A DNA stretch of 64,000 bases from Olavius algarvensis associated proteobacterium Delta 3 (GTDB taxonomy: Bacteria; Desulfobacterota; Desulfobacteria; Desulfobacterales; CAFBRK01), in NCBI GenBank assembly GCA_903231505.1, contig CAFBRK010000279.1, positions 18,269 to 82,268 of the forward strand, given 5' to 3'. Position 1 is the stretch's first letter, and each line of letters begins with the position of its first letter. Of the stretch, positions 1 to 13,700 are shown in pieces. Below the pieces are notes generated by a model. That model made no database searches and was not told the origin of the DNA. It worked only from the letters and a program-made list of their open reading frames with translations. The translations under genes were made by a program, and so were the position numbers.

Positions 1-1722
1 CTGGTGTCCAGGTCCAGCCAGTCCGACTGGCCGGTGCAAGTCACCACCAGCCGGTCATCGCCGGTGCCGCTGTCCACGATTCGTATCTGGCCGCCATTGC
101 CCGGCGTCACGGCTACCAGGTAATGCTCGTCAAAATTGCCGTTGTTGTCCGCGCTGTCGAGATCGGCGATCCCGGCCCATGGGGAGACACTGAAAATGGT
201 GCTTCCCACCTGGATGCTGCCGTCCGCATCATTGACCACGAAGGTGTTGTTGCCGGTTCCGCCGGTGAGCACCGCCTTCTCGAAGAAACCATTGAGGGTA
301 TCCACCGCTGCCCCGGCAGCAAACCGATCACCTGTGTCCGTGAGTTTCTGAGAGGGGGCGGTGCCTGTCGCAAACGGCGTCTGCCCGGCGTCCTTGAGGA
401 GAGTTCCCACCACCAGAAGGTTGCCGAACAGGCCGATATCCGCATCGACGCTTTCCTTCAGGGTATCGATGTCGACCGGGTTACCGGCGCTTGCCTCGAA
501 GAAATTGTCGTCGCCCTCACCGCCGGTCATGGTGTCACTGCCCGGGCCGCCGTCGATCATGTCGTCAAAGGGAGACCCGATGATGTCGTCGTCGCCGTCA
601 CCGCCCATAAGCTTCAGCGCGATCAGATCCGGGTAGGTTACGTTGTCCTGCGTATCCGGATCTTCCAGACCCGTGGCATCGATCGTATCATGGCCGCCCA
701 GGGTGTCGATGATCAGGACATCACCGTCTGAGCGCCGGCAGTCGGTCAGCAGGATGTCGACCACCGCTGTGTCGGCGGCGTCTGTGATGGCAATGCCCGC
801 ATCCTGCATGCTGCCGCCGCTCTCGTTTCTTCCGTCCAGGATAACGGTGTCATCCCCGCCGGTCCCCCGGACAGTCACCTCATCGGCCCCGGCCAGGGTG
901 TCCACGATCAGGTTTTCAATCCCAGCGGCTTCGATGGAACCCCATTCGGAGCCGTTGCTCATTCTGGCAAACTTGAAGGCCTGGGCCTGAAGCGTCGAGA
1001 TCACCAGGTCATCGTCAGAGGCGGTGACCGTGATCACCAGTTCATCCTGTCCCGCGCCGCCCTGAACGTTGTTGAGCACCAGTTGGGCCGCCTGCCACTC
1101 GATCCGGTCGTCTCCCGCACCGCCATCAATGGTGTCCACACCGCCACGGCCGTCGATCGTGTCATCATCGTCACCGCCGTCGATCACGTCCGCCGCCGAA
1201 CCGCCAAAAATCTGGTCGTCTCCTGCGCCGCCGTTGAGGGTGTCCGCGCCGCCGCGGCCGTCGATCGTGTCATCACCGTCACCGCCGTCAATCACATCCG
1301 CCGCCGAACCGCCAAAGATCCGGTCGTCTCCTATGCCGCCATCGATGCTGTCCGCGCCGCCGCGGCCGTCGATCGTGTCATCACCGTCACCGCCGTCGAT
1401 CACGTCCGCCGCCGGACCGCCAAAGATCTGGTCGTCTCCTGCGCCGCCATTGAGGGTGTCCGCGCCGCCGCGGCCGTCGATCGCGTCATCATCGTCACCG
1501 CCGTCGATCACATCCGCCGCCGACCCGCCAAAGATCTGGTCGTATCCTATGCCGCCGTTGAGGGTGTCCTCACCGCCGCGGCCGTCGATCGTGTCGTCAC
1601 CGTCACCGCCGTCGATCGCGTCCGCCGCCGAACCACCACGGAGTTGGTCATTGCCGATGCCGCCGTTGATTGTTGCCGACCCACTGCCGTTGTGGGTGAT
1701 CTCGTCGTGGCCGCCCCCCCTT
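1..1722 (-). CDS. C-terminal RTX part of the downstream giant gene (in-frame continuation after a frameshift; runs off the window)
   Basis: On the minus strand below the G-run at 1714-1720, the frame that stays open to position 1 encodes classic hemolysin-type calcium-binding nonapeptides (GGxGxDxUx, for example GGDGDDTIDGRGGADTL). They are followed by less repetitive beta-rich sequence with further GGDGDD and GGPGSDTM motifs near 500-620. No stop occurs before the window edge, so the true C-terminus, and any type I secretion signal, lies outside. RTX repeats of this kind bind Ca2+ and fold into a beta-roll after export. This is not a separate gene. It has no plausible start or Shine-Dalgarno, and it continues the RTX run that begins upstream in the 1547-26878 frame (motif GGDDDDYLEATG near 1760). 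One extra G in the run joins the frames exactly. The frame assignment is read directly from sequence; whether the break is real is unknown. Confidence 0.8.
1120..1680 (-). repeat. 108-bp tandem repeat encoding 36-residue RTX units
   Basis: The same block recurs at exact 108-bp spacing (for example the TCGATCGT word at 1153, 1261 and 1369, then again near 1477 and 1585), giving about five copies. Each unit encodes 36 residues, which is four RTX nonapeptides, in the order DQIFGGSAADVIDGGD then GDDTIDGRGGADTLNGG. Copies differ by a few bases, so the array grew by recent tandem duplication of a four-nonapeptide unit. It lies just downstream of the frameshifting G-run. Confidence 0.85.
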
Positions 1723-4700
1723 TGTAGTCCGCGGTACCGGCGTTTCCGGTGGCCTCCAGGTAATCGTCGTCGTCGCCCCCATAAAGGTCGGCGTGTCCTC
1801 TGCCCCGGTGAGACAGGATGTCGTCGCCGCCGTCGCCGTGAAGTTCCACCGGCACCAGGACGCCGTCGCCGACGATGATCTCATCGTCGCCGTCACCGGC
1901 ATGAGCGACGATCTTTGTCACCTGGTGGTAGGTCTTCTGTTCCCCGCGGAACCCCACCCGCACCGACTCACTGTTGGCATCGCCGCCCACGTGCTCGATG
2001 GTGAACGTTTCATCGGTTTCCGCCTCGGCGATGCCGCGGACGCTGCTGCGGTTTCCCATGTTGAGATGAAGGTCACCGCCCGACCATGTGCTCCAAGCCG
2101 CCGGATTGGTTCCCTTGTTCCCCGCCAGGTAAGTGACGGGCGGCGGGGTATAGGTCGGCACGGCCTGGTACTTGGGCAGATTAATATAGCCCAGGGTAAC
2201 GGGCGGCAGGCTCTTGGTTCTCGTTTTCCACGTGAACCATTCCAAATATCGTTCCGTGTAGGTGACCGTAAACTTGACCGGAATACTGCCCTGCCCCTCT
2301 CCGTCGATGCTCACGATCACACCGAACGAGCCGAGGGGAATATAGGCAACCGTTACCCCCGCCGCTCCCCTGGCAGTGAGTTCGATCCGGAATTCATCTT
2401 TCTTATTCTGATCCAGCCGCATCCGGAAATCGGCGCTCCAGTTGGGGCCGGTCCCGAGAATGGTGAGATTCTGTTGCAGGCTGAAGGCGACATCAAAATG
2501 CCCCTTTGAGTTGAGCCAGCCTTTTACGCTGGTTGCGAGGCCGAAGATGTTGGCACCGGCCTTGAAAGCAAAGATCCATTCACCGGCAGCCAGGGGTTGG
2601 GTGGTTTGCGTCTGATCGTAACCCACCGTGACGTCCCGATCCCCGCCGACCCGGATGGTGAATCCGGCGGTGAAGCGGAGTATTTTAAGGATGCTGATGT
2701 CGCCGTTGAGCGCCAGCCCGAATGATCCTTTGTCGAGAGTCGTGCCGGAAAGATACCGCGACGTATGGCAGGTATTGATCTGAAGCGTTCCGCCGGCACT
2801 GATCTCCACCACGCTGAAAATGTTCGCCTTCAGGGTCACGCCCAGGACCAGGGCCACCCCGGGATGGCTGTCGACGTATATGGCGCCGCCACCCTTTACC
2901 GCCACATTAAAGGCCTTGAGGTCCAGGGTCAGGTCGGTCTCGAGAACGAATTGGCCCTGCCGCAGATCGATGGATATGGATCCGGAACCGGTGGCAAAGC
3001 CGACAAACGTGACCTCGGCAGACATTTTCACCCGGAATCCGGGAGCAATGTTGTTCCAGGTGTTTGATGTGGTATTCAGCTCGAGCTGTCCTTGTACCTT
3101 AGTAAACTCCAGGCCGATCTGCTCGCCGAAATCAGCGAACAGGCTGATCGTGATCCCTGCCACCAGTCCTGTAGTGTCGATACGCATGGCGCCGGAAAAA
3201 TACAGGCTCCCGATGGTGTCCAGGTTCAGCTCTCCGTTGGCCTGGACTGTTATCTGGATGGGGTCTCCTGTGAAGGTGAACGTGAAGCTGCCCTTCATGT
3301 CGACGAGATGGCCGACCTTGAGATTTCCCTCGAGAATCAGACGCAGGTCGAAACCCGCACCGAGGCTCACTGGACCAACAACGATACCGTTCGAATCCGT
3401 GGCGATCTGGTTGGCCTCGGCGTGATGTGATGGAAACTGGGAGGGGTCGGCTTCGTGCTTGGTCTGGAACGTGTCAATTTCAATCGGGTTGTCGAAGGAG
3501 TTCACCTCCAGCAGGAACTGGCCGCTCAGGGAAACGCCGGGAATAATGCCCCCGGCTACGATGGACAGGGATGCCCGGCCCACAATACCCGGATCGACAA
3601 CATCTTCAGTGGCAGGGTTGTCCGAAAAAAAGCTGAAGTCCAGGCTCCCGGTCAACGATCCCAGGTTGTCGATGTTCGTGCTCACCGCTCCCCGGATACG
3701 CAAAAAGCTGTATACTACTTCTTTGGCTCCTAGGGTCATTATTCCCGTTTCTGCATCAATACCCACAAACCCGGACAGCGTTATCTTGTCAAAGAGGGTA
3801 ATAGACCCCATAATCCGGGCCGATATGTATATCGACGAGGAATTGGAATTCTTGGGTGCATCCCCTTTCTCGTTGGGCAGGGATTCAAAGATGGTGATTT
3901 CCGTGGGATCCCCTTTCGGAAGGAACTCCAGGAAGGATTTCGGGATCTTGAAGGTCTGCCGCTGTTTGGTTGTGTTGAACATGACCTGGACGCTTCCCTT
4001 GAAACTGAACACACCTCCGATGTTCGACAGGGCGCCCCGGTCGTCGTCCGGGCGATCATCGTCACTCACCGCATCGGTGGAAATTTCCAGTTTGAGAAGC
4101 GCAGCGATGCCGGCATTGTCGTTCGAGTTTGCCGCCGGGTTGACCACCACAAGCAGGCCTGTGGCATCGCCCTCAAAGGAGAGCTCCACGATCTTGGCAT
4201 AGGCTCTGGCGAATATCTCGAAGCGCCCGGGTTCGATATTCAGATAGAACGCGCCGGTCAGCTCGACCCAGTCCGGATCGCTTTCCTTAAAATACGGAGC
4301 GTCCGACCTCATGGAATCCGGGTCCTTGATCTTGAGGGACCCGATTACCTCGACGGTGATGCTCCCCGGGCTGAGCTCCACGGTCTGCGCTTCGCCATGG
4401 ACCGTAAGGAAGGTCCGGCTATCGACTGTCTGTTTGACGATGAAGTAATGGTTGTTGCCGTCGTCCACCCGCCACTTCTTTCCCATGACAATGGTTTTGA
4501 CAGACGCTGTCTGTGAAAGTGTAATCCCGGGGTAATCCGGATTTACCGGTGTGCTGAAGCGGGTCTTCCAATACGTCGGCACGGTGCTGGCGCCATCGAG
4601 GGAGGCGGCCTTGGAGGCGTCACTGACTTCGAACAGCATATCCCCCGGGATGCCCTCGAGCACGAGGGTTTCGGTTTTGGGGGTGCCGGTCAGATTGACC

Positions 4701-7700
4701 TGCAGTCCGGCCTTGCCTTTAAGAAAGATCCCGTACTGCTCGAGAACGTCGAAGTTGGTCTCGAACCGGGCCACACCCCAGAATTCGGGCATCCCGGAGG
4801 AGACACTCTGGTTGTTCATGTCCAGGATGAAGCGCGCGGCGCCCGAGGCGATGTTTCCGATCTGGATGACCTTGATGGTGCCCGAGGCGTCGAGGGTGAA
4901 GTACTTCTGAGCGAAGTCGATCTCCAGGGTGGTTTCGCCCCGGATTTCGAATATCGGCTCGGCAAACAGCTCGCCCAGGCGCAGTTCCAGCCCGCCGGTC
5001 AGTTCTATGAAAAACAATTTGTTGGATTCGGCCGGATCGGCGGACCGGATCTGCTCGATCACCTGGAAGCTTTCGGTTTCCGCCGCCCCCGGGGTGCCGT
5101 TCTCGTCGGTCCAGGAGCCGGCAATGAAATCGACCGTTACGGTTCCTTTTTCCAGATTGCCGTCGAGGTAGTAGCGGTAGGTATGGCCGTCTCCGAGTCG
5201 AGTCGGGGCGCCCACCACTGACACGTCGTTGACGGTGGTGGCCGACCCGCCCAGCACGATTTCGTCGCCGTCGATGGTGGATCCGGCCAGCTCTGCACTG
5301 CCGAGGGTTTGGAATCGAACGTCGAGGTAGCTGCGCGTGTCTCCCGCCGCGATGGTGACGGTACGTGGTGCTTCGACTTCGCTGTCTACACCGTCATAGG
5401 TCCAGTTGCCCTCGTTGAACGACAGGGTCACGTCGTCTCCGGCGGAGACGTTGCCGGTGAGCCTATATCGATACGTGTGGAGCTGAACCTCATTGATCAG
5501 CACGGCGGTCAGATTCTCACTCCGGTCGTCTGCTCGGGTTACCGTGAACTCATCTCCCGTAATGCTGGAACGGTCCAGTGTGGAAAGATCCCCGAAATGG
5601 ACGTCGATGAAGAGCGCGTCGCTGTCGTCAAGTTCAACCGTCAGGGTCCGTTCGGCGAAGTTGTGGACCCGGTCGCCGTCCGGGTCCTTCGCGCTCCAGC
5701 TGCTGTCGATAAACGTCAGGGTGACATCACCGCTCGCAAAATCCCCGCGGGTCCAGTAGCGGAAGATGTTGCCGCCCAGGTGCAGCGGCGGCTGGGTATC
5801 GTCCAGAGCCAGTTCCTGGCCTCCGGCCGCCGAGAGCGTGAATTCCGGCGCCAGATCGATGATCGAATCGATGTCGAGCTCGGCCGCATAGGCCGGTACC
5901 TGGAATGTGACGTCGATGAAGCCCCGGTGGTTGATCGCTTCCGTGTCGACAGCGGCCCCGGCCACCGGGTCGGCAAGGTCGGCGGAAAGCTCATGCACAC
6001 CGAATCTTTCTGTCTCGCCCAGATTCACCGTGCTGGTATTGTCTGTCCACGAACCGGGGATGAAGGCAACGGTCACTTCTCCGGGCACAAAACTTCCGGT
6101 CAGGTAGTAGCGGAACGTGTTTGTGCCGGGCAGTTGATCCGGGGCCTGTGTGGCATCGAGGGCTGCGGTGTCGCGGCCCGATCCGCCCAACGTGAATTCG
6201 GGATCATTGATGTCAGTTATGGAATCGACATCCAGGGTGTTGCCACCGGTGGGCCGGAAGGCGACATCGATGTATGTCTTATTGATCGTTGTGGGGTCAC
6301 CCACCGGCACGGTGCCGGTCTGGGTGCTGTCGACCGCACCGCCGCTGTTGTCGATATAAGACCAGCTTTCGGTGATGAATGTTACTGTGACGGGATTGGA
6401 GGCAGTGGTGTCATATGAGCCGGTGGTCCAGTAGCGGAATTTCGTTGAAGTCTCGCCTGGCTCGTCGGCCTCATCAGTCTCTCCGTCTTGGTCATTATCA
6501 ATCCCGTCTCGGATCCACAGCGGCGCCTGGGTACTGTCCAGTTGTATATTACCCAGCCCTGCTCCGCCTAATTGGAACTCGGCTTCAAGATCTGTGACCG
6601 ATGTGACCAGGAGCGACGATCCGGCGGGAACGCTGATCTCCACATCGATGTAGCCACGGTCGTTGATGGCCGTCGTTCCGATGGCCTCCCCGTTGAGTGG
6701 ATTGGCCAAATCGGCGGTGGGTCCCTGAACCGTGAATGTTTCCGTCTCTGCCACGTTGGTATAGGGCCCGTTGTCGGCAAAGGCGCCCTTCACAAAGGTC
6801 ACCGTCACGTCGCCGGTGGCAAACTGGCCGTCGATATAATAGCGGAAGGCGTCGGTGCCCGGAAGGCGGGTGGGGGCCTGCGTGGAATCAAGGGCCGAAG
6901 TGCCGCTGCCCGTTCCGCTCAATGTGAACTCGTCGCCGAGGGTCGGGTTTGAATTGGCGGTATCCGTGATCGTGGCGGCATCCAGTTGGTTACCCTGCGT
7001 CGGATAAAACGTGACATCCAGGTAGGTGCGGTCGTTGGTGCCCGAAAGGTCCTCAAGGCTGTCGGTGCTGATGGGACCGGCAGGATCCGTCACGGACCAT
7101 GTATTGGGGCTGATTGTGACCGCAACGCTGCCCGGGCGGAAGGCCCCGGTGACGGCGTACCGAAGGGTGCTGCCGTCTCCTACAGGTTGAGGTTCCACCG
7201 TCTCATCGATCTGTACATTACCCAGGCCCGATCCGCCCAAGGTGAACTCGTCGTAATCGGTGACCGAATCCAGATCCACCGCAAAACCGGTCGGCACGGG
7301 ATAGGGGATGTCGATGTAATCCGCACCGTCCAGGAGATAGGTAATCACGACATCGTCATTCTCGGTTGGCGGTGTCTGCGGGGTTACCTCGATGATGTCG
7401 GCATAGAGACGATACTCTGAAGTGCCGAGCGTTTTGCCGTCCACCGTGACCAACAGGATTTCCACCGGCACGGCGGCAAGCTCGAACCGGGCGCTGCTGC
7501 CGGCAGGAAACTCGAACGTTTCTATTGCCGCGGACGAGAGATCGCCAAGGTCAACCGGGCCGGTGGTGCCCACCGGATCCGCATAAGACCAGCTCTCGGC
7601 AAGAAAGGTCACGATCACGTCGCCGGAGCCAAAGGTCCCGGTAATGTCGTATGTATATGTGTTGCTCGTACCTGTCTTCTCTTTCGGCAACTCGGCGTCA

Positions 7701-10700
7701 TCGAGTTCGGCCGTGCCGAGACCGGGGCCGGACAGGGTGAACTCTGGCGCTAGATCCGTTATCGATGCAAGATCGATGGTATAGCCGTCCGGATGCGCCG
7801 GGAAGGTGACGTCAATCGTCTGCCCCTGCGGTGCGCCCAGGTTCAGGACGGTGCCGGGACCGTCCGGCTCCACAAACGACCAGGCCTGGTCGATGAAGTG
7901 GATGGTTACGTCTTCCGGAATGCTTTCCGCCTCTATCCGGTAGCGGTAGGTGTTGGCAACGCCTGTCGGTTCCGGCGTCTGGTCGGAGACAAGCGTCACC
8001 TGGTTGGTCGTATAGGTCAGGGTGAACTCGTCGCCAACATCGGTAATGGAACCCGGATCGATTTCAAAGCCGTCCGGCGGATCAGGGAAAGTGACCTCCA
8101 TGAAACTGGCATCGTCCACGGTCACAATGATGTCGCTGTAGGAAAGCGTGCCCGCATCCGGCTTGAAGGACCAGGCTTTTTCCAGGAAGGTCACGGCCAC
8201 CTCGCCGCTCTCGAAAATGCCGGTGACCCAGTAACGGAAGGTGCCGGTGGCTGCATCCGTCAGGACCGGCGCCTGGGATCCGTCTATCCGCACGCTCCCA
8301 AGACCCGGACCGTGGAGGGTGAACTCGGGCGCCAGGTCCGTGACCGAATCGACATCCAGTTCAAAGCCGGTCGGCGAGGCCGGGAGCGTCACATCGATGT
8401 AGTTGCGCTGGTTGATCTCGGAAATGTCGATGCCGCCGCCGTCAAAGGGGCCTGCTATGTCGGCCGTGGGGCCTTCCAGGACAAATGTTTCGGTTTCGGC
8501 CACGCCCGGGTTGCCGCCGATGTCCTGCCAGCTGCCTGCAATAAATTCAACCTCAACCGTGCCGACGGGGTAGTTGAAATTGGTGTCCGTGATGTTGTAC
8601 CGGAACCGGGTGATCCCCTCCCGGGCCAGCCGGGCATGGAAGTCGTCCGGGGTCTCATTCTCATCGGACTCGTCGATATTGCCGTCACCATCATTGTCGA
8701 TCCCGTCGCCACCCTGATTTTTCACCTCGGCCGCCTTGAGCATGGAATTGGCGTCAAAGGCCATCTCGATGGGCACCGGATTGTCGGCCACCACAGCAGC
8801 CGACGATGATCCGTTGACTGTCAGGGTCAGTTCGGCGGCGTCCGTGCTGCCCAGTATAGAGTCGTAATCCAGGTCGTTGCCGGGAGTGGGCTGGAAAATG
8901 ACATCGATGTACTTGCTGCCGTTGTCTTCGATCGCGTTAACGACCGCCACATCCATGGCCGGGCCGCTGAAGGGGGCTGCAACGTCGGCCGTGGGTGTCG
9001 CTACCGTGAAGGTTTCAATATCTCCGGGATTATCGGTGCCGTTGGAATCATGCCAGCTGTCCGCCGCGATCACGGCCTCGTACTTGCCGGGCGCAAACGT
9101 GTGGTTGAGGTCGAAGTAATAGCGGAAGGTGTCGGTGCCTTCGAGCAGCGAGGGGGTCGCTCCGGAATCCGGCGTGATGGTTGCCAGCGGCGGACCCCGC
9201 GGATCCGAAGGATCTAGTAGATTGAGCTGAAATACATCATTATTATCGGTTATGGAGCTCACTGCCGCCGTGTCAAGCGTTGCGCCGGTGGCCGGGAAGA
9301 ACTTCACGTCGATGGTACTGCGGGCAAAGAACGGGGCGGATGCCTGGTTGGCAGAATCGTCGACTCCCGTCAGGTTCCCGTCCTCGTCTTCATAGGCGCC
9401 GTCCGTGTTGAAGATCTGTTCGCCGTCGGCGGCCGTGTACGCCCAGGATTCCTTTAAAAAGGTCACCGTCACCGAATTGCCGGAGACCAGCCGCCCATGG
9501 GTCCAGTAGCGGAACGTATTGCCGCTCACGTGGAGCGGCGCCTGGGTATCGTCCAGGGACAGCCCGCTGCTGGCCGGCAGCAGAAACTCGGGCTCGAGAT
9601 CGGTAATAGACGGTGTATCGATGGCGCCGCCGGTCTGGACATCAAAGTCTACATCGATGTAGCCCCGGTTATTGATGTCCTCGGCGCCGATGGTGTCCCC
9701 GTTCCGGGGTCCGGCCAGGTCGGTCAGCGGCGTGGCCGAATCGGGCAGTACCACGTCAAATGCCGCCGGATTGCCGTTGATATCCTTGAATCCCATCTGC
9801 AGCTTGCCGTAGGCCGTGAGCACCCGGACCTGGTCGGGCACGTCCGCCAGAAAGAGCACCGTGGCATCTCCCGAACTCACCCTGGACAGATCGGCGTAGA
9901 GCTTGGCGCTGAGGCTGATGGCGTCCGCCGCAAAGTTCAACTTGCCGGAAATCAGCAGTTTGCCGTCGGTGCTGAGGCTGATCTGAACACGGCCGTTGAA
10001 GACATATTCCGAGGTGTACATGGAGTAGATCTTGGCGCTGCCGGTGATGAGCATGGTGGAGGTAAAGGCCGCCTGAAAACCGGCCGGGATGACGCCGCCC
10101 TTGATGGCCTGGTACTGCTGGACGACCTGCTGCCGCACATCGGTCAGCCAGGTGGCGGCCGTGACCTGGGTGGTCAGGTCGAATGTCGGCAATCGCAGCA
10201 GGGCTGGGTCGTCGATGGACGGCAGGCTCTTGAAGAACTCCACGCCTGCCGACAGATCGTTCATGGTCAGGCCCGTAGTGGGCTCCAGCAGGATCCCGCC
10301 GGGAACCGACGCGCTGATGTGCGCTCCCAGGGGCCCCAGTTCGGAAAGGGCAAAGCGGATGGTAAGGCCCCCCACGCCCGGCAATCCGAAACCGCCCTGC
10401 ACCCCCATGAAGAAGACCCGGTCAGCCACCTCGGTGCCCGTGTCCAGGGCGCCGATCTCGTTGCCGTTCCCGTCGAGCTTGATGATGCCGCCCACAAGGG
10501 CCGCATCGAGTTCTCCGCCGAACACCTCCCCTCTGACGGACACACCGATGGTCTTGATATCGAGGATCGGGAACCGGCCTTCGAGAAGCAGACCCGGGTC
10601 GATCTTGACCCCTTCTATGGCGCCGGAGCACTGAAGACCGGGAATGCCCTCTATGCCGGTGACGCTGGCCGACAGGGTGAGGATAAAGTCCGCCGGATTT

Positions 10701-13700
10701 GCATTGATGTCCTCCCACTCGAGCCCGATCTCGTTGATCTGGATCGGGATCCAGCTGGGCCAGCCGACACTGCCGTCGGAGGCAGCGCCGGCGCTCAGAA
10801 ATACCCCGAAGCCGGCCTTGGTCATAAAAGAACCGTCGCCCATGAAGGCAAAGTTGCGGGCCTGACCGCTGATCACCAGGGGCCCGATCTTCAGGTCGGC
10901 GCCGATGGCGGCGAAACTGATCACCTCTTCATCGGCGGCCGCCCCCGTGTTGAGCGTCACGTCCTGGCCGGTGAAACTCAGAAAGCTGCCGAGCTTGACG
11001 CTGAAGGTGTCGACTCTGAAGACCAGGTCGTCGACCTTGCCGTTGGTAAAGGTCAGTTCGACCCGCATGGCCTCGGTGTCGGGAACGCTGGTATCCGTGG
11101 GCTCGCTGGTCAACCGGTCCGAGATCACGGCCGAAACCGGCATACCGGGCAGGAATCTCGCACCGCCCGAAGCGATGTAAATTTTTCCGTTGAACGTGAG
11201 TGCCTGGCCGAAGGTGACCCCGAAGTTGGAGACGCCGATGCGGATGTCGTCGAATTCGAGCAGGCTGCCCAGTTTGATGGCTGCATTCCCGTTGGTGGTG
11301 GAAAGACTGCTGTTGCCGCAGCCGTAACAGAGTTCTGCTGTGCCCAGGGCAAAACCGTCGCTCCGGACCACCAGGCCGGGGATGGTGGTGCCGGCTGTTG
11401 TTTTAAAGGGTTTGATGGAGCCGCTCACCTTGAGCAGGGGGAAACTGACGCTGGCGGTCTGGATGACGACCAGTTCCTGGACTGCCCCGTTGTTCTCCTT
11501 CGGATCGTAGGCCGGGTCGTACTTGATCTCGATCCCCTTGGCGCCGGCGAGCACGACATTGGGCACCTCGATCTCCAGGGAGGATACGCTCAGGCTGAAC
11601 TTGCCGGGGAGGCTGAAGGCAGTGATAAGCTGTGCGGGTTGGAGAGTGAGCAGCTTGTTCACGTCTACCCGGAAGGCGAAGGTGCCGAGGATCCCCTTGA
11701 TTTCAGCCGTGACGCCGCCAAAGTTCAGGGCGGCCTTGTCGGCGCCGATGCTGACCGAGGCGGAAAGCTGCATGTCTTTAAACGAGAAGTCGGCAATCCC
11801 GAACGTGGGGCCCTGGAGTTTGATTGGTCCCATGGCGGCCTTACCGGAGGCGGTGGCTCCTCCCGACCCGGCGGTTCCCAAGGTGAATGTTTCGGTAAAG
11901 GCTTCGTTTGGTTGATCGTTGCTGTCCTCCCAGCCGCCGGCCTTGAAGTTGACTGTCACCTGGCCGGTTTTAAAGACGCCGGTCTCGTTGGTCGGGTCCT
12001 TGTCCTGGAGGGTAAATCGGTACGTGTGGTACGTGTCGCCATGGAGTTTCTGGACAATTACGTTTTTGGGGGTGCCGTCGGGATTTAGGGCGACATCGGC
12101 CACGCCCGGGCCGGACAGGGTGAACTCGTCGCCGTTGATGGAATCTTTTTTGATTGTGGTCCCGGCCGGGGCTGAAAAGGTCACGTCGATGAATCGGCCC
12201 GCATTGACGATCTTGGGATCCACGGATGCGCCGCTTGCCGGGTTGGCCAGCTTGGCCGTGGGGGTGGCGGCTGGGGTACCGCCGCCGGTTGAGCTGCCGG
12301 TCACCGTGAAGCGCGCTTTGTGGGCAATGTTCGGAGTGCCGCCGGCCTGCCAGGTCCCGGGTTTGAATTCCACCTGGACGCTGCCGGCCGTAAAGGCGCC
12401 GGTAAAACTATACCGATAGATGTTACCGCTGATCTTTGTTGGCGGCCCGCTGTTCAGCGTCACCCCGTTCGCCGCCGGGCCGGTGAGTGCGAACTCGTCG
12501 CCGTCGAGGCCGGTGAGGCCGGCGCCGGCGGGATCCTTAAAGACCACGTCGATGGTTTTGCGGGTGTTGAGGTCGGACAGGTCGCTCTCGCTGTCATGGA
12601 GTGGGGACGCCAGGTCGGCGGAGGGCGAAAGGCCGGGGAGAGCGATCGATGTTCCCAGAAGCTGTAATGTACCGATATGCCAGTTCTTGAGCTTGAATCC
12701 CTCCTCGCCGCCGATGTAAAAGGTGGCCCGTCCCTTGATGGCAAACACCGGTTTCTGCGGGTAGTTGCCATTTATATCGGGGATCTTGAGGGTGATGCTC
12801 GCATCGTCAATGTCGGCCTGGATACGCCCGGAGGGCTCCAGGGTGAAGCGCACCCGGCCGGAGACTTCCGCCACCTCGCCGAATTCGAAACTCAGCTCGC
12901 TGCCCGATGCCGGGTTCCCCTGCCGGTCGTAGCCCGCCTCGAAAAGCTGCATGTCGGTGGAAAGATCGATGGTCACCTGACCCGGGCTCACACCGCCGAA
13001 GAAAATCGTCTCGTTGACTGGCCCGCCGGTGGTGTTGATGCGCATGCCGATGGTCCCGGACGCCGTCAGGGGATCGAGACCCTTCAGCCCCACCGTGCCA
13101 TAGGCGATCATGGCAAAAGAGCCGTCGGCCAGGAAGACGGCCCCGAACTCGCCCTGGGTGACCTGAACCCCGGTGCCGCCCACGCCCAGGAAGGCCTCTA
13201 CGCCGTTGGCGCCCAGCAGGATCTTGTTGTTCTTTTTCTGCAGGGTGAGGTCACCGCTCAACTCGGCGAACCCGGCAATCTGGATTTTCGTATCCTCCAG
13301 CAGAACGTCGAAATCCCCCAGCAGCGATACGCTGGCACCCAGGACCTTGGAATTCCAGATCACCGAGGCCAGGTTCTGCTGATAGTGAAAGAGGGTGGTA
13401 AAGCCGGCGATGTCCCCGCTGCTGCCCATCGTCACGTTGGCGCTGAAATCCAGATCCACGTCCACTTTGAGCCGGACCTCCAGGGCGAAATTGCTCAGGA
13501 AATTTTTATCCAGGGCGAGATGACCGTCGGTCCCTCCCTGCAGGTCGATCTCCAGGGATCCAAACAGGCCGCTGGGTCGTCCGTCCGTATCCCGCACACC
13601 GCCGGTCAGATTCGACGTATCTGACGTAAGTTGATTGACATCTCCCAGGCTATTGCCGAACGTGACTTTAAAACCACCCCCCGGATTGTCGTCGACTTTG

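Larger units (their letters stand above)
5055..9680 (-). repeat. Array of 13 Ig-like repeats (YIDVTF ... EFTLxG ... TFRYYxTGxF ... VTVTFxxxSW)
   Basis: Thirteen consecutive divergent units of about 75-130 residues share the pattern: a Y/F-IDVTF strand, a LDxxSITD segment, EFTLxGxG, LDxTQAP, TFRYYxTGxF, then GxVTVTFxxGSW. Many units are preceded by a LADPxxGxxIDxxxIN linker. The strand pattern suggests an Ig/beta-sandwich fold; I cannot assign a named Pfam family with confidence. Divergence between units is high, so the array is old compared with the PKD array of the upstream gene. Two more copies lie at about 11.89-12.57 kb. Confidence 0.75.

Noticed and set aside
1120..1680. CRISPR-like regular repeats
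   Set aside because: The 108-bp units have no unique spacers and encode RTX nonapeptides in frame; they are protein repeats. The 255-bp repeats at 34.9-37.4 kb are likewise coding PKD units.
1648..1902. Short minus-strand frame near the G-run
   Set aside because: It is the third frame over RTX DNA and reads as Thr/Arg-rich nonsense. Neither flanking frame joins it sensibly.
9497..12088. 863-codon open frame on the plus strand
   Set aside because: It lies antisense to the giant gene, has no recognisable domain or Shine-Dalgarno, and its composition is the mirror of GC-rich coding repeats. The same holds for plus-strand frames at 51244-53154, 53779-55635, 15263-16642 and 13871-15139.
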